Below are positions 53,719-63,228 of a DNA stretch of 64,000 nt, piece by piece (within the stretch, counting starts at the first letter, position 1; each line of letters begins with the position of its first letter). Location of the stretch: positions 5,013,001 through 5,077,000 of the forward strand of contig NZ_CP036276.1 in the NCBI RefSeq assembly GCF_007747995.1, given 5' to 3'. Source of the stretch: Symmachiella dynata (GTDB lineage Bacteria > Planctomycetota > Planctomycetia > Planctomycetales > Planctomycetaceae). Both the position numbers and the translations under genes were made by a program. The notes below the pieces were generated by a model that was given only the letters and a program-made list of their open reading frames with translations, did no database searches and was not told the origin of the DNA.

Positions 53719-54285
53719 CTAGGCCATTGCTGTTTGCTCAAGCATTGCCAATTCACCCAAAGCATAACGCGGTGTAATGTGCTGCGGACAATTCCAATCG
53801 AAGGCCTCGATCGTGTAGACGACCACGCGTTCGATCCGAGCACGATAGGTCGGGTCTTCGACCTGTTGCAACAATTCCGGGTGCTCCTCAGCATCGAGCA
53901 CGTTGGCTCGCGCCATGATTTTCAGACGGCGGCGATTGGCGTAGTCCATAAAAAACAGCGAGACACGATCATCGTGAGCCAGATTGCCGGTGGAAATATA
54001 CTGCCGATTGCCGCGAAAATCGGCGAAGGCCAGGGTGCGGTCATCGAGGACTTTGAGAAACCCTCGCGGTCCGCCGCGAAATTGCATGTACGGCCAACCA
54101 TCGTCGCCGACCGTTGCCATATAAAACCCATCGCGCTGGTGAATGAATACCGCTTCGCGCTCGCTCAATCGATCATCAACAACGTCCATCTCCTCCATCC
54201 GTGCCGCTTGAGAACGGGCTCCATAGCGAGACTGCGCTTGCTTGACCGATTCGGTAAATGTCAGTTCGGTATATTTACGGGGCAT
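53719..54285 (-). CDS. Pyridoxamine 5'-phosphate oxidase-like flavoprotein
   Basis: A 188-residue protein starting at MPRKYTELTFTES. The FMN-binding split-barrel pattern is visible (FYMATVGDDGWPYMQFRGGP, LAFADFRGNRQYISTGNLAHDDRVSLFFMDY, RRLKIMARANVL). It probably binds FMN or F420 and reduces or oxidises a small substrate. It is the third gene of the thioredoxin/AhpD-like set, 87 bases past the AhpD-like stop, under the possible control of the sigma-54 promoter. Confidence 0.85.
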   Translation of the reverse strand: MPRKYTELTFTESVKQAQSRYGARSQAARMEEMDVVDDRLSEREAVFIHQRDGFYMATVGDDGWPYMQFRGGPRGFLKVLDDRTLAFADFRGNRQYISTGNLAHDDRVSLFFMDYANRRRLKIMARANVLDAEEHPELLQQVEDPTYRARIERVVVYTIEAFDWNCPQHITPRYALGELAMLEQTAMA

Positions 54286-54372
54286 GGGAGATGGCTTTCT
54301 AGGTCGAGATAGAAAACAAGGCCGGCCGCACGATGGAGACCGCACGACCGGCGAGCTTGATGTTGCTGCTGC

Positions 54373-54930
54373 CTAGACTGCACAGGCCGTTTCCCCGAGC
54401 AAGGCGACTTCGGGAAAATCAATGTCGATCTGCCCAGCTTTGCCCAGGAAGTTGGTCCAGGTGTTCAATGCCACATGGGCAATGATCTCCACGATCTCGT
54501 CGTCGCCATAACCGGCGTCACGAACCGCTTGCAATTCCGCCGCTGTCACTTCGCCGCGACCATCCAAGACCTGCCGCGCGAATTGCACAGCAGCATCCGC
54601 TTTGGAGTCGGCCGATCCGCCTTGCCGGGCTGCCAGGATTTCGTCTTCACTCAACCCGGCTTTGCCGCCCAACATGGAATGCGCCGAGACGCAGTATTGG
54701 CACGTGTTGGCCTCCGCCATGGCTAAGGCAATCCGCTCGCGGGTCTTGAGACTTAAGTTTCCGCGCCCCAGTTGCGTATGAAAATCCAAAAAGCCAGCCA
54801 ACGTCGCTGGGGAATTCGCCAGTGCCCGCATAAAGTTAGGCACGCCGCCTAATTGTTTTTGCACGCCTTGCAATAGCTCTGCGGAATCGTGATTGTCTTG
54901 TTGTGGGTCGACGAGTTGAAAACGGGCCAT
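54373..54930 (-). CDS. AhpD-like carboxymuconolactone decarboxylase family protein
   Basis: A 185-residue protein starting at MARFQLVD, with AAAGGAA in front; an upstream in-frame extension is not needed. The peroxidase-type motif NTCQYCVSAH with C77, C80 and H84 is present, preceded by the conserved Glu (MAEAN), as in AhpD alkylhydroperoxidase. It may reduce peroxides or act as a thiol-dependent reductase with the thioredoxin encoded just upstream. A hairpin at 54980-55009 separates the two genes. Confidence 0.9.
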   Translation of the reverse strand: MARFQLVDPQQDNHDSAELLQGVQKQLGGVPNFMRALANSPATLAGFLDFHTQLGRGNLSLKTRERIALAMAEANTCQYCVSAHSMLGGKAGLSEDEILAARQGGSADSKADAAVQFARQVLDGRGEVTAAELQAVRDAGYGDDEIVEIIAHVALNTWTNFLGKAGQIDIDFPEVALLGETACAV

Positions 54931-54979
54931 GATCTTTTTCCTTTGCGAATGATTCGCGGAGAGTGAAATGGGACATTGA

Positions 54980-55009
54980 GATTCGTCAGACAACTAGGCC
55001 GGACGAATC
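54980..55009 (-). other. Intercistronic hairpin
   Basis: GATTCGTC (54980-54987) and GACGAATC (55002-55009) form a perfect eight-pair stem with a 14-base loop, between the thioredoxin and AhpD-like genes. It may set relative mRNA levels; no T-run follows. Confidence 0.35.
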
Positions 55010-55052
55010 CGCCGCCCCGAATTGAGAAACCGTCGTATGAAATCGGACGCTC

Positions 55053-55388
55053 TTAAACGCCCAATGCTTGTTCGTAACGCTTTTGCGGCTGAACACCGAC
55101 AATCCGTTCGACCACTTCGCCGCCCTTGAAGACGAGCACGGTCGGGATGGAGTTGATGCCATGCTGACTGGCGGTCTGCGGGTTTTCGTCGACATGCAGT
55201 TTTCCCACGACCGCTTGACCAACGTGGTCCGCCGCCAAGTTTTCGATGACCGGAGTCAGCATCCGGCAGGGAGCGCACCAATCGGCCCAAAAATCGACAA
55301 GGACAGGAACGTCACTCGCCAAGACTTCGGCAGCGAAATTGTCGTCGGTAAATTGGTGCAGGGCCTGCGTTGTTTGTGAGTTTGACAT
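55053..55388 (-). CDS. trxA: Thioredoxin
   Basis: A 111-residue cytoplasmic thioredoxin with GAGGAG upstream of its ATG. The active-site motif is W37-C-A-P-C41 (WADWCAPC), a variant of the usual WCGPC, followed by MLTPVIENLA, VGKLHVDENPQTASQHGINSIPT with the cis-Pro, and FKGGEVVERIVG. The dithiol reduces protein disulfides. It is the first gene of the set reading away from the sigma-54 activator gene, under a -24/-12-type promoter at 55446-55461. Confidence 0.95.
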   Translation of the reverse strand: MSNSQTTQALHQFTDDNFAAEVLASDVPVLVDFWADWCAPCRMLTPVIENLAADHVGQAVVGKLHVDENPQTASQHGINSIPTVLVFKGGEVVERIVGVQPQKRYEQALGV

Positions 55389-55445
55389 TTCGTTTACTCC
55401 TCAAATTCAGTTCTGGGGTTTGTTTCCGATTGAGACAACATGCAA

Positions 55446-55461
55446 TGCACGTCGCGTGCCA
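55446..55461 (-). promoter_or_regulatory. Sigma-54 (-24/-12) promoter of the thioredoxin set
   Basis: On the minus strand TGGCACG-CGAC-GTGCA matches the consensus TGGCACG-N4-TTGCA in all specified positions but one (G for T), with the GG and GC doublets correctly spaced. Transcription would start near 55434, giving a leader of about 46 bases before trxA. An activator of the right class is encoded divergently. Confidence 0.75.
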
Positions 55462-55542
55462 AACGGAACAACAAAGCCATAACTCACTTCTCAGTAGAAC
55501 TTTGCGACACACCACGCCAACCACCATGCACAATGACATTTC

Positions 55543-55561
55543 ATGGAACATGATATTCCAT
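55543..55561. promoter_or_regulatory. Palindromic candidate enhancer site for the sigma-54 activator
   Basis: ATGGAACATGATATTCCAT is a 19-base palindrome with one mismatched pair besides its centre, about 110-125 bases upstream of the expected trxA start, a typical distance for a sigma-54 activator. The related sequences GACATTTCATGGA and GATATTTCATGCA flank or overlap it. It also covers the region just before the activator gene, so autoregulation is possible. Confidence 0.5.
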
Positions 55562-55580
55562 TGCATCTCCCTGATATTTC

Positions 55581-57215
55581 ATGCACAATAGTCCTATGCA
55601 AGATCCCAGTTGCCCCGATCATGATCTGGATTCGCTCAAATGCCTGTTACTCGACTTGGCGCGGCAGCGGAGCGTGGAGGATCTGCTACCACTGATCGTC
55701 ACACGACTGTGCGATTTGAATGGAGCAGCTCTAGCGCGGATCTGGACGATTAACCCGGGCGACATTTGCGACACCTGCCCGATGCGGCAGGAATGTCCGG
55801 ACCAGACGCGTTGCTTGCACCTGGTGGCCAGCGCCGGTCGCTCACTCGATGGCACGGAGGATTGGTCGGGACTCAACGGTAAGCATCGGCGGTTTCCGCT
55901 GGGAGTTCGCAAAGTGGGGCGGATCGCCGTGACAGGTGAGCAATTAGAAATGACAATTCTCAAGCCCGATGGCGAATGGATCGCTGATCCCCAGTGGGCG
56001 GTGCGGGAACACATTCGCGGGATCATTGGCCACCCACTGAGTTTCCAACAGGAAATTCTTGGAGTGCTGTTTGTCTTTTTAAGGCAACCCCCTTCGGAAG
56101 AAGCTGTCACGTGGCTGCGGATGATCGCCGACCACGCCGGCGCAGCCATTGCCAACGCGCGGGCGTTTGAGCAGATCGAACATTTGCGATCGCAACTCGA
56201 ATTGGAAAACGAATACCTACGAGATGAGGTCAAAGCAGCCACCGGCAGCCCCGGCGGCGTCATCGGTCAAAGCCCTGGTTTGCGTAAGATCCTCGAACAG
56301 GTCGCACTGGTTGCAGCAACCGAAGCCACGGTGCTGATTACGGGAGAATCGGGCGTTGGCAAGGAATTGATCGCCCGCGCGATTCACGAACAAAGTCCCC
56401 GCAGTCGCGGACCGATGATTAAAGTCAATTGCGCTTCGATCCCCCGCGACCTTTTTGAAAGCGAATTCTTCGGCCACATTGAGGGGGCCTTCACCGGAGC
56501 GGTGCGCGATCGTATGGGGCGTTTTGAATTGGCCGATGGGGGGACTTTGTTTCTCGATGAAGTCGGCGAGATCCCGCTCGAAATGCAAAGTAAACTGCTT
56601 CGCGTCTTGCAGGAAGGGACCTACGAACGGATCGGCGAAGAACAGACGCGGCACGCAGACGTCCGCATTATCGCCGCCACGAACCGTGACCTGCAGCAAG
56701 AAGTGGAAGCGAAACGATTTCGGCAAGACCTGTATTATCGCCTCAGCGTGTTTCCCATCGACATGATTCCTCTGCGCCAGCGAAAGGAAGACATCCCCGA
56801 ATTAGCAGCCACGTTTCTGGAGACACAAAGCCGCAAGCTGGGTCTGTCTGTGCCGCCACTGAAAAAGAAACATATTCGCGATTTACAGACCTATGATTGG
56901 CCCGGCAACGTGCGGGAATTGCAAAACGTGATCGAGCGCGCGGTGATTCGTGCACGGACTGGACCGTTGCAATTCGATCTACCAACTACGGCAGCGACGG
57001 TATCGCCGGTCGATGTCGAGAGCGCGAATGAATCGCGTGAACCGCTAACGGACCGGGAGATGAAACAGCTAGAGCGCAGTAATTTGCAGGCCGTATTGAA
57101 ATTGACCGGAGGCAAGATCTACGGCACAGGCGGGGCGGCGGAGTATTTGGGCGTGCACCCGGCAACATTGTCGTCGCGGTTAAAAGCTTTGGATATCAAA
57201 CGGCCTTCGCGTTGA
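55581..57215 (+). CDS. Sigma-54-dependent activator with a cysteine-rich GAF domain
   Basis: A 544-residue regulator (start at 55581 or 55596; neither has a good ribosome site). The GAF domain (about 20-195) contains C63-x2-C66-x5-C72-x5-C78, a likely Fe-S or Zn site. The AAA+ domain has Walker A GESGVGKE (255-262), the sigma-54-contact loop GAFTGA (302-307) and Walker [11 protein letters not shown] (321-330). A Fis-type helix-turn-helix ([18 protein letters not shown]) ends the chain. It is divergent from the thioredoxin/AhpD-like set and probably activates it in response to redox state, NO or oxygen; the signal is inferred. Confidence 0.92.
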   Translation: MHNSPMQDPSCPDHDLDSLKCLLLDLARQRSVEDLLPLIVTRLCDLNGAALARIWTINPGDICDTCPMRQECPDQTRCLHLVASAGRSLDGTEDWSGLNGKHRRFPLGVRKVGRIAVTGEQLEMTILKPDGEWIADPQWAVREHIRGIIGHPLSFQQEILGVLFVFLRQPPSEEAVTWLRMIADHAGAAIANARAFEQIEHLRSQLELENEYLRDEVKAATGSPGGVIGQSPGLRKILEQVALVAATEATVLITGESGVGKELIARAIHEQSPRSRGPMIKVNCASIPRDLFESEFFGHIEGAFTGAVRDRMGRFELADGGTLFLDEVGEIPLEMQSKLLRVLQEGTYERIGEEQTRHADVRIIAATNRDLQQEVEAKRFRQDLYYRLSVFPIDMIPLRQRKEDIPELAATFLETQSRKLGLSVPPLKKKHIRDLQTYDWPGNVRELQNVIERAVIRARTGPLQFDLPTTAATVSPVDVESANESREPLTDREMKQLERSNLQAVLKLTGGKIYGTGGAAEYLGVHPATLSSRLKALDIKRPSR

Positions 57216-57266
57216 TTATGACGGCACTGCTAAGACAAGCTCTCATGAATTCAGCAGCACACCCAT

Positions 57267-57386
57267 TTTTTTCTCTGTGACCTCGGTGCTCTCTGTGGCT
57301 AAATTCTTTTCGTCAATACGTGTGCGATGTGTTAGTTCGTGGGGATGATTGTTCGTACTACATCGAAAGGTGCGTCGCGACGCACC
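57267..57386 (-). repeat. Dispersed repeat, copy B (inverted relative to copy A)
   Basis: Read on the minus strand, this matches 8884-8996 throughout: palindromic GGTGCGTCGCGACGCACC, then CACACGTATTGACGAAAAG, then CCACAGAGAGCACCGAGG and a run of A. The copy lies in the gap between the activator gene and the S9 peptidase gene, whose stop is at 57393. Confidence 0.75.
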
Positions 57387-57392
57387 CTACGT

Positions 57393-59381
57393 TTATTTGC
57401 CGAGTAGATGTTTTTTGAGGAACATCACGACAACTTGTTGGTACAGGTCGACGTTTTCTTTTTTGCGGTAGCCGTGTCCTTCGTTGAGGGCGTTCATGTA
57501 CCAGACCTTAGTCCCCTGCTCTCGCAGGCGTTTGACGATTTGTTCGGCTTCGGTGACCGGCACACGGGGATCGTTTTGGCCTTGGATGACGAGTAGCGGT
57601 GTTGTCATTTTATCGACGTGGTTCGTCGGCGAGATGCTCTCCAAAAAGGCCCGCATGTCGGGATCGCGTTCGTCGCCATATTCCACGCGGCGCAGGTCGC
57701 GGCGATAGTCCTTGGTGTTTTTCAAAAACGTCACAAAGTTGCTAATGCCCACGATGTCGATGGCCGCTTTCAATCGCTCGCTGTAATGCACCACGCTGGC
57801 GAGCACCATGTATCCGCCATAACTGCCGCCGAACACAGCCACCCGCTCTTTATCCAGATCGGGCCGCGTGCCGATCCAATCGAGCAAGGCGCCAATATCC
57901 TTGACCGAGTCCTCGCGGAGTTTGCCGTTATCCAACCGCAGATACTCTTTGCCATACCCATCCGAGCCACGCACGTTGGGAGCAATGACGGCGATCCCCA
58001 GTTTGTCCGCCCAGAGTTGAAATGTCCCGGAAAACCGCGGCCGAAACTGCGATTCCGGTCCGCCGTGAATCACGATCACGACAGGAAAAGGCCCCTCGCC
58101 GCGAGGACGATAATAAAACGCCGGGATTTCGCGTTGCCGGCCGTCGACTTTGTCGAAGGTGGGATAACTAATCAATTTTGGTTCGATGAACTGCGTAGTA
58201 TCCAAACCACCCACTTCACTGAACGTCCACCGCTCCAGTTCACCATGCTCAAGCGGTTTCTCGTCAAGCGACAGAACGTACACATCACTGGGTGACGTGG
58301 GCGAACTGATGGTCATCGCCAATTGCGAATTGTCGGGACTGAAGGCAATCGAATTGAAGATGCCTTGCGGGATTGACTCGACGGGCGCGTAGGTCTTGTC
58401 GGCCGGATTGAATAGGTACAACCGGCTGATCCCGCCGGCGTTGATGGTAAAAGCACCGCGCGTGCGGTCTTGGCTGAGGGCGAATTGTTCGACGTCCCAA
58501 GGGATATCGCCGGTAATGATCTCGACCGAAAGATCCTCAAGATTCAGGTAAGCCAATTGTGCGAAGTCGGAGGCGCGATCGGTGATGAAAAAGACCCCCT
58601 GCCCGTCGGCGTCAAAACTGTTGGCAAACTCGACGAGATTCCGCGACGGGTGTTCGGCCGATCCGACCAGTAATCGTTGCTTGCCTGTTTCACGATCCAA
58701 CAGATGGACGCGCGAGTCGGTTACGCTGACGTACTGTTGAATCAACAATTGCCGGCCGTCTTGGGTGAAGTCGGCGGGGATCCAAGCGGTGTTGTCAGGA
58801 GCTTCCCAAAGCAACTCGCTTTTTTCGTCGGCTAAGTTGGTCAGCCACACATCGTTGGTGCGGCCGTTGCGGCGTGTGCTTTGATAGGCGACGGCCGTTC
58901 CGTCGGGTGTCCAGAGGACATACCGATGCCGCGACTTGCCGTCGCTGAGCATCCGGTAATCGCCCGAGTCAGGATTGAGCAAGAAAATCTGCGAGGTTTC
59001 GTTGCCGCCTGCGTCCATCGTAAAATTGAGTAACTCACCGTCCGGTTGACGACTGACGCCGCCGATTGGCTCTTGGAAAAAAGTAATCTGCGTCCGGGCG
59101 CCGGCCGGTTGGTCGACCCGATGGATTTGCGACACTTCGCCGAAACGGGTCGTGATGAACAGGCTTTTACCGTCGCGGGACCAGGCGCGCAAATAGGCGG
59201 AACGGATGTTCTGATATCGGTTCAAATCCGCCACGATTTCAGGCGGAACCGGCGGAATATCCTCCAGCACGACATTGCCGTTATTGACGGTCGTTTTGGA
59301 TTCTTGGCCGCTTGCCACCTTGTAGGGACCGACAATCCCCACAAGGACCATCAACAACAAACCGATTCTTTTGACTTGCAT
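57393..59381 (-). CDS. Secreted S9-family prolyl oligopeptidase-like peptidase
   Basis: A 662-residue protein from the ATG at 59381, which has GAGGAA nearby and opens the signal peptide MQVKRIGLLLMVLVGIVG; earlier in-frame codons overlap the preceding gene. A beta-propeller (about 50-400; TPDGTAVAYQSTRRNGR, VSQIHRVDQP) is followed by an alpha/beta hydrolase domain with the nucleophile motif FGGSYGGYM, QGQNDPRVPVTEAEQ (acid) and NEGHGYRKKEN (His). It probably cleaves short peptides in the periplasm. It follows the RND gene after 52 bases on the same strand. Confidence 0.92.
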   Translation of the reverse strand: MQVKRIGLLLMVLVGIVGPYKVASGQESKTTVNNGNVVLEDIPPVPPEIVADLNRYQNIRSAYLRAWSRDGKSLFITTRFGEVSQIHRVDQPAGARTQITFFQEPIGGVSRQPDGELLNFTMDAGGNETSQIFLLNPDSGDYRMLSDGKSRHRYVLWTPDGTAVAYQSTRRNGRTNDVWLTNLADEKSELLWEAPDNTAWIPADFTQDGRQLLIQQYVSVTDSRVHLLDRETGKQRLLVGSAEHPSRNLVEFANSFDADGQGVFFITDRASDFAQLAYLNLEDLSVEIITGDIPWDVEQFALSQDRTRGAFTINAGGISRLYLFNPADKTYAPVESIPQGIFNSIAFSPDNSQLAMTISSPTSPSDVYVLSLDEKPLEHGELERWTFSEVGGLDTTQFIEPKLISYPTFDKVDGRQREIPAFYYRPRGEGPFPVVIVIHGGPESQFRPRFSGTFQLWADKLGIAVIAPNVRGSDGYGKEYLRLDNGKLREDSVKDIGALLDWIGTRPDLDKERVAVFGGSYGGYMVLASVVHYSERLKAAIDIVGISNFVTFLKNTKDYRRDLRRVEYGDERDPDMRAFLESISPTNHVDKMTTPLLVIQGQNDPRVPVTEAEQIVKRLREQGTKVWYMNALNEGHGYRKKENVDLYQQVVVMFLKKHLLGK

Positions 59382-59433
59382 GGGCACGTGTTCCTCATCC
59401 GTAAGTAGTTTGCATGCCGTGATTCTAGCGGAT

Positions 59434-62400
59434 TTAAACGTCAGCTTCGACGGCTGGTTCCGGTTCGGGCTGCTCGACGGTTTTTTCAAGGTCCCGATTC
59501 GAATCTGCGTCGATCGCAACGCCGGGTGCTGCCAAGACGCGTTTACGTCTGTTGGGGAAATCGACGATGTATTGCTTCACTCCCAACGTCAACGTGAAGA
59601 CCGTCGGCACCAGGATTAGTGTGAAGATCGTCGAGACCAATAACCCGCCGAGCACCACGCTCCCCAGCCCCCGATACAGCTCGCTCCCTTCGCCGGGAAA
59701 CAGTACTAACGGCAACAAACCCAACACGGTCGTCATGGTTGTAATGAAAATTGGCCGGATCCGGTTCCGCACGCTTTCAGGAATGGCCTCCTTGGGCGTC
59801 ATGCCTTCGACGCGCATATGATGCAGCGATTGGTGCACGATTAAAATTGCGTTGTTGACAACCGTACCAATCAGAATGATGAAGCCCAGCATCGTCAGAA
59901 CATCCAGCGGTTGCAAGATAAACACATTGAGAAACCGCAGCCCCAACAATCCACCGACCGCTCCCAGCGGCACGGTCAGGATGATCACAAAGGGATACAA
60001 CCAGGACTCGAACAGCGCCGCCATGAGCAAGTAGGTAATCGCCAGCGCCAGCGCGAGGTTCCATTTGAGCGCCTCCCAGGTTTCCTCCAATTTGTCGGCC
60101 GTTCCGGAGATGTTAATCATGTACTCGCCATCGACGGCAATTTCGCTCAGGATCGGATTGACGATTTCTTGTTCGATCCGTTCCCGGGCTTCCTCCAAAG
60201 GAATTTCCGGCGGCGGAGAAACTTGGATCGTAATCGCACGCAGGCGTTCACGACGATTGATCTGTTCGGGACCGCTTTGCAATGTGATATCTGCGAGCGC
60301 CCCCAACGGGACCAATTGCCCCGTCGGTGTGGCAATGGGCAGCGACGCCAAATCGTGTGTGTGCGTTTCGGTCGAGTTGCTCCCCATGATCGTCACATCA
60401 ATTTTTTCACCGCCGACGAAATAGTCCCCGGCATAGGCCCCGTCGACAAGAGAATTGACCGTATAGCCCAACTCCTGTGCCGTGACTCCCATTTCGGCCG
60501 CTTCCACCAGTCGAGGCTCAAGGTGAATTTCCGGGCTGGACAAGTCCAGACTCGGTTGCGGTAAAGCTTGGGCCTCGGGCATGATTTGTTTGACCTGCCC
60601 CAGCACCTTTTGGCCCATTGTGACCAGTTCCTTCAGGTCGGGGCCGGTGATTTCGACATCGATCGTTCGTCCGCCGGTGATGCCCCGCTCGAACAAGCTA
60701 GACTGCTTGGCGACGCCGATCGTGCCGGGGAATTTCGATCCGACTTTTTTGAGCAGCGGAATCAATTCGTGAACCCGCTTGGGATCCGCTGAGCGAGCCC
60801 CCATGAATACCCGTCGGCCCCGCACGACGTAGAAATAATAATTGATGCCGGGATATTCGCTGTTCTTGTCGTTCATCCCCTCTTCGTCAAGATCCCAGTA
60901 AGGCTGCAACTCCTCTTCGATCTGCGTCCCCATTTCCAACAGTTGGTCCATGTTGTATCCAGGCGGGGGCGAGATGAACATGAAGACGAAATTGCGATTT
61001 CCGCCGGGCAGATATTCGACCTTGGGCCAAAATTGGTAACTCAACGCGATGGAGACGCCCAACAACAGCAACACCACAGCCACAGAGCGTATCTTGCTAT
61101 GCTGAATCCAACGGTTGATGCCCACGATCATCTCGACAAACAGCGTGCCAAATTTGCCGAGGATTCCAGAGACCTTGCGAACAGAACTCGCTGCGGAGCG
61201 TGCCTTTGCTCCTTGCGCTTTGTGACCATTGCCGTTTAGGTTGTTGTTGCTGGAATCCTGTTCGTGTCTCTTTTCACCACCAACGCGGAATAATCGCGAC
61301 GCCGCTGTGGGAATCACGGTAAACGAAACGATGAGCGACAACCCCACCGCAAAACTGATCGCCAAAGCGATGTCGCGGAACAGTTGACCGGACATTTCTT
61401 CGACAAACACGACCGGCAGAAAAACGGCGATGGTGGTCAATGTCGAAGCGACGACGGCGCCCCAAACCTCTTGTGTCCCGCGGGCAGCGGCGGTCATCGC
61501 TGATTCGCCCAGCTGAAAGCGGCGGTGAATGTTTTCCAAGACCACGACAGCATTGTCGACCAACATCCCCACAGCAAAGGACATCCCCGCCAGACTAATC
61601 ACATTCAGCGACCGGCCCGCAATTCCCAGCAGTAAAAATGTGCCGACGATACTGATAGGTATCGCCAAGCCCACAATCAGCGCGCCGCGGGCGTACCAAA
61701 ATCCGGCGCCGACAATCAGAGCCAAGCACAACAGCGCATACCAGGGGGAGATGTAGGCGGCCGCCATAGCGGTCGCCGCGATCAACGGCATCAACAACAT
61801 CGTCCGTAAGCCGCGATGCAAGAACAGCATCAACACGATCATCGTCAGTGCACCACCGATGAAAATATTTTGCTGCACGCGACTGATAGCGGCGTTGATA
61901 TAAGTCGTTTCGTCGTAGTATTGATACAACTCCAAATTGCGGTGCTTGAGTACTCCCTCGTTCAATTCCACCGTCGCCTCACGCAGCCCTTGCATGACTT
62001 CCAACACGTTGGCGCCGGTTTGTCGCTGGACACTCAGCCCGTTACTCGAAACGCCGTAGCGTCGCGAAATGCTGGTCGGTTTTTTGTAGCCCACAGCCAC
62101 TTCGGCCACGTCGCGAATGTAAACCGGCATGCCGTCGCGCACAGCTAATAATTGATTTCCCACCTGTTCGGGGCTGCGAAACTGGCCCAGCGTGCGGACC
62201 ACCCAGCGGCGTTTGCCTTCCCACAGGTCGCCACCCGAGGTGTCTTGATTTTGTGATTGCAAAACACGGCGCACGTCATCGATCGTAAGTTGCCGTGCAG
62301 CCAACCGCGCGGGATCGACGACGACCTGCAATTCCTCTTCCATGCCGCCGTAGACCTCGGCGTCGGCGACACCGGGAACGCGTTCCAAGCGAGTCTCGAT

Positions 62401-63048
62401 CACATTTTCAGCAAAGCGGCGCAGCTTCTGCAGATCAATCTCGGCCGGCATCACCTCTTTGAGTTCGGGGTGTTCTTCCCCGATTTCTTCATACAAATTG
62501 TTCAAGCGAAAAACGGCCAATCCCGGGTTCGCAGCACGGACCACCGGTTGCAGGGCCTCTTTCAAATCAGGATGAGCCTCCGCGAATGTGGCGACCTGTT
62601 CCTTGGTTGGCGGCCTTGCGGTGAGCACAAATCGGGCGATCGCGCGGTCGGAAACATTCCGCGTGCTAATCATCGGTTCCAACGCATCGATCGGATACTC
62701 GCGCACCTGTTGCAAACGCGTGTTGACCTTAAGCATCGCTTCATCGATGTCCATCCCAATAATGAATTCCAGCGTAATCCGCCCTTCGGAATCCATGCAC
62801 TCGGAGGACATCTTGATCAGGCCTTCGACCGACTTGAGCTGCTCCTCTTGCTCCTGCACAATTTCGCGTTCGATCTCTTGCGGCGAAGCACCAGGCCAAC
62901 GGGTTTCGATCCGCAGCACGGGGGTTTCCACTTCCGGCGTCAACTGCTTGGGCATCGTCACCATGGCAATGATGCCGAATAGCGAGACTAAGAGTACGCC
63001 AACGGCGACTTTGACCGGATTTCGTAAAAGTGCTTCAAGAAACTGCAT
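59434..63048 (-). CDS. RND-family efflux transporter (AcrB/HAE1-like)
   Basis: About 1204 residues from the ATG at 63048, giving the family start MQFLEALLRNPVKVAVGVLLVSLFG; 36 further codons are in frame but out of character. Twelve transmembrane helices with two large periplasmic loops are expected; the proton-relay Asp pair region AGMSFAVGMLVDNAVVVLENI is present, as is the second half (FIILIGTVVNNAILIVHQ). A hydrophilic Asn-rich linker (SSNNNLNGNGHKAQGAKARS) lies between halves. It is a proton-driven inner-membrane exporter of hydrophobic compounds. No membrane-fusion or outer-membrane partner gene is in the immediate neighbourhood. Confidence 0.93.
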   Translation of the reverse strand: MQFLEALLRNPVKVAVGVLLVSLFGIIAMVTMPKQLTPEVETPVLRIETRWPGASPQEIEREIVQEQEEQLKSVEGLIKMSSECMDSEGRITLEFIIGMDIDEAMLKVNTRLQQVREYPIDALEPMISTRNVSDRAIARFVLTARPPTKEQVATFAEAHPDLKEALQPVVRAANPGLAVFRLNNLYEEIGEEHPELKEVMPAEIDLQKLRRFAENVIETRLERVPGVADAEVYGGMEEELQVVVDPARLAARQLTIDDVRRVLQSQNQDTSGGDLWEGKRRWVVRTLGQFRSPEQVGNQLLAVRDGMPVYIRDVAEVAVGYKKPTSISRRYGVSSNGLSVQRQTGANVLEVMQGLREATVELNEGVLKHRNLELYQYYDETTYINAAISRVQQNIFIGGALTMIVLMLFLHRGLRTMLLMPLIAATAMAAAYISPWYALLCLALIVGAGFWYARGALIVGLAIPISIVGTFLLLGIAGRSLNVISLAGMSFAVGMLVDNAVVVLENIHRRFQLGESAMTAAARGTQEVWGAVVASTLTTIAVFLPVVFVEEMSGQLFRDIALAISFAVGLSLIVSFTVIPTAASRLFRVGGEKRHEQDSSNNNLNGNGHKAQGAKARSAASSVRKVSGILGKFGTLFVEMIVGINRWIQHSKIRSVAVVLLLLGVSIALSYQFWPKVEYLPGGNRNFVFMFISPPPGYNMDQLLEMGTQIEEELQPYWDLDEEGMNDKNSEYPGINYYFYVVRGRRVFMGARSADPKRVHELIPLLKKVGSKFPGTIGVAKQSSLFERGITGGRTIDVEITGPDLKELVTMGQKVLGQVKQIMPEAQALPQPSLDLSSPEIHLEPRLVEAAEMGVTAQELGYTVNSLVDGAYAGDYFVGGEKIDVTIMGSNSTETHTHDLASLPIATPTGQLVPLGALADITLQSGPEQINRRERLRAITIQVSPPPEIPLEEARERIEQEIVNPILSEIAVDGEYMINISGTADKLEETWEALKWNLALALAITYLLMAALFESWLYPFVIILTVPLGAVGGLLGLRFLNVFILQPLDVLTMLGFIILIGTVVNNAILIVHQSLHHMRVEGMTPKEAIPESVRNRIRPIFITTMTTVLGLLPLVLFPGEGSELYRGLGSVVLGGLLVSTIFTLILVPTVFTLTLGVKQYIVDFPNRRKRVLAAPGVAIDADSNRDLEKTVEQPEPEPAVEADV

Positions 63049-63228
63049 AGTGGTCGCGCAACCGCAATAGGAGGGGGGGGAGGGACATTGTGCGGCAGTG
63101 AGAAGGCTGTCCCCACCGCCAGCGAGGACGTGACTAGATTGTACCAAGCCCACCAAGCAATGTCAGCCGCAACCAGCGCAAGGCGGTCTTATTGATCTCA
63201 AGCCTGTCCCCTCAAGCCTCAGGCCCAC

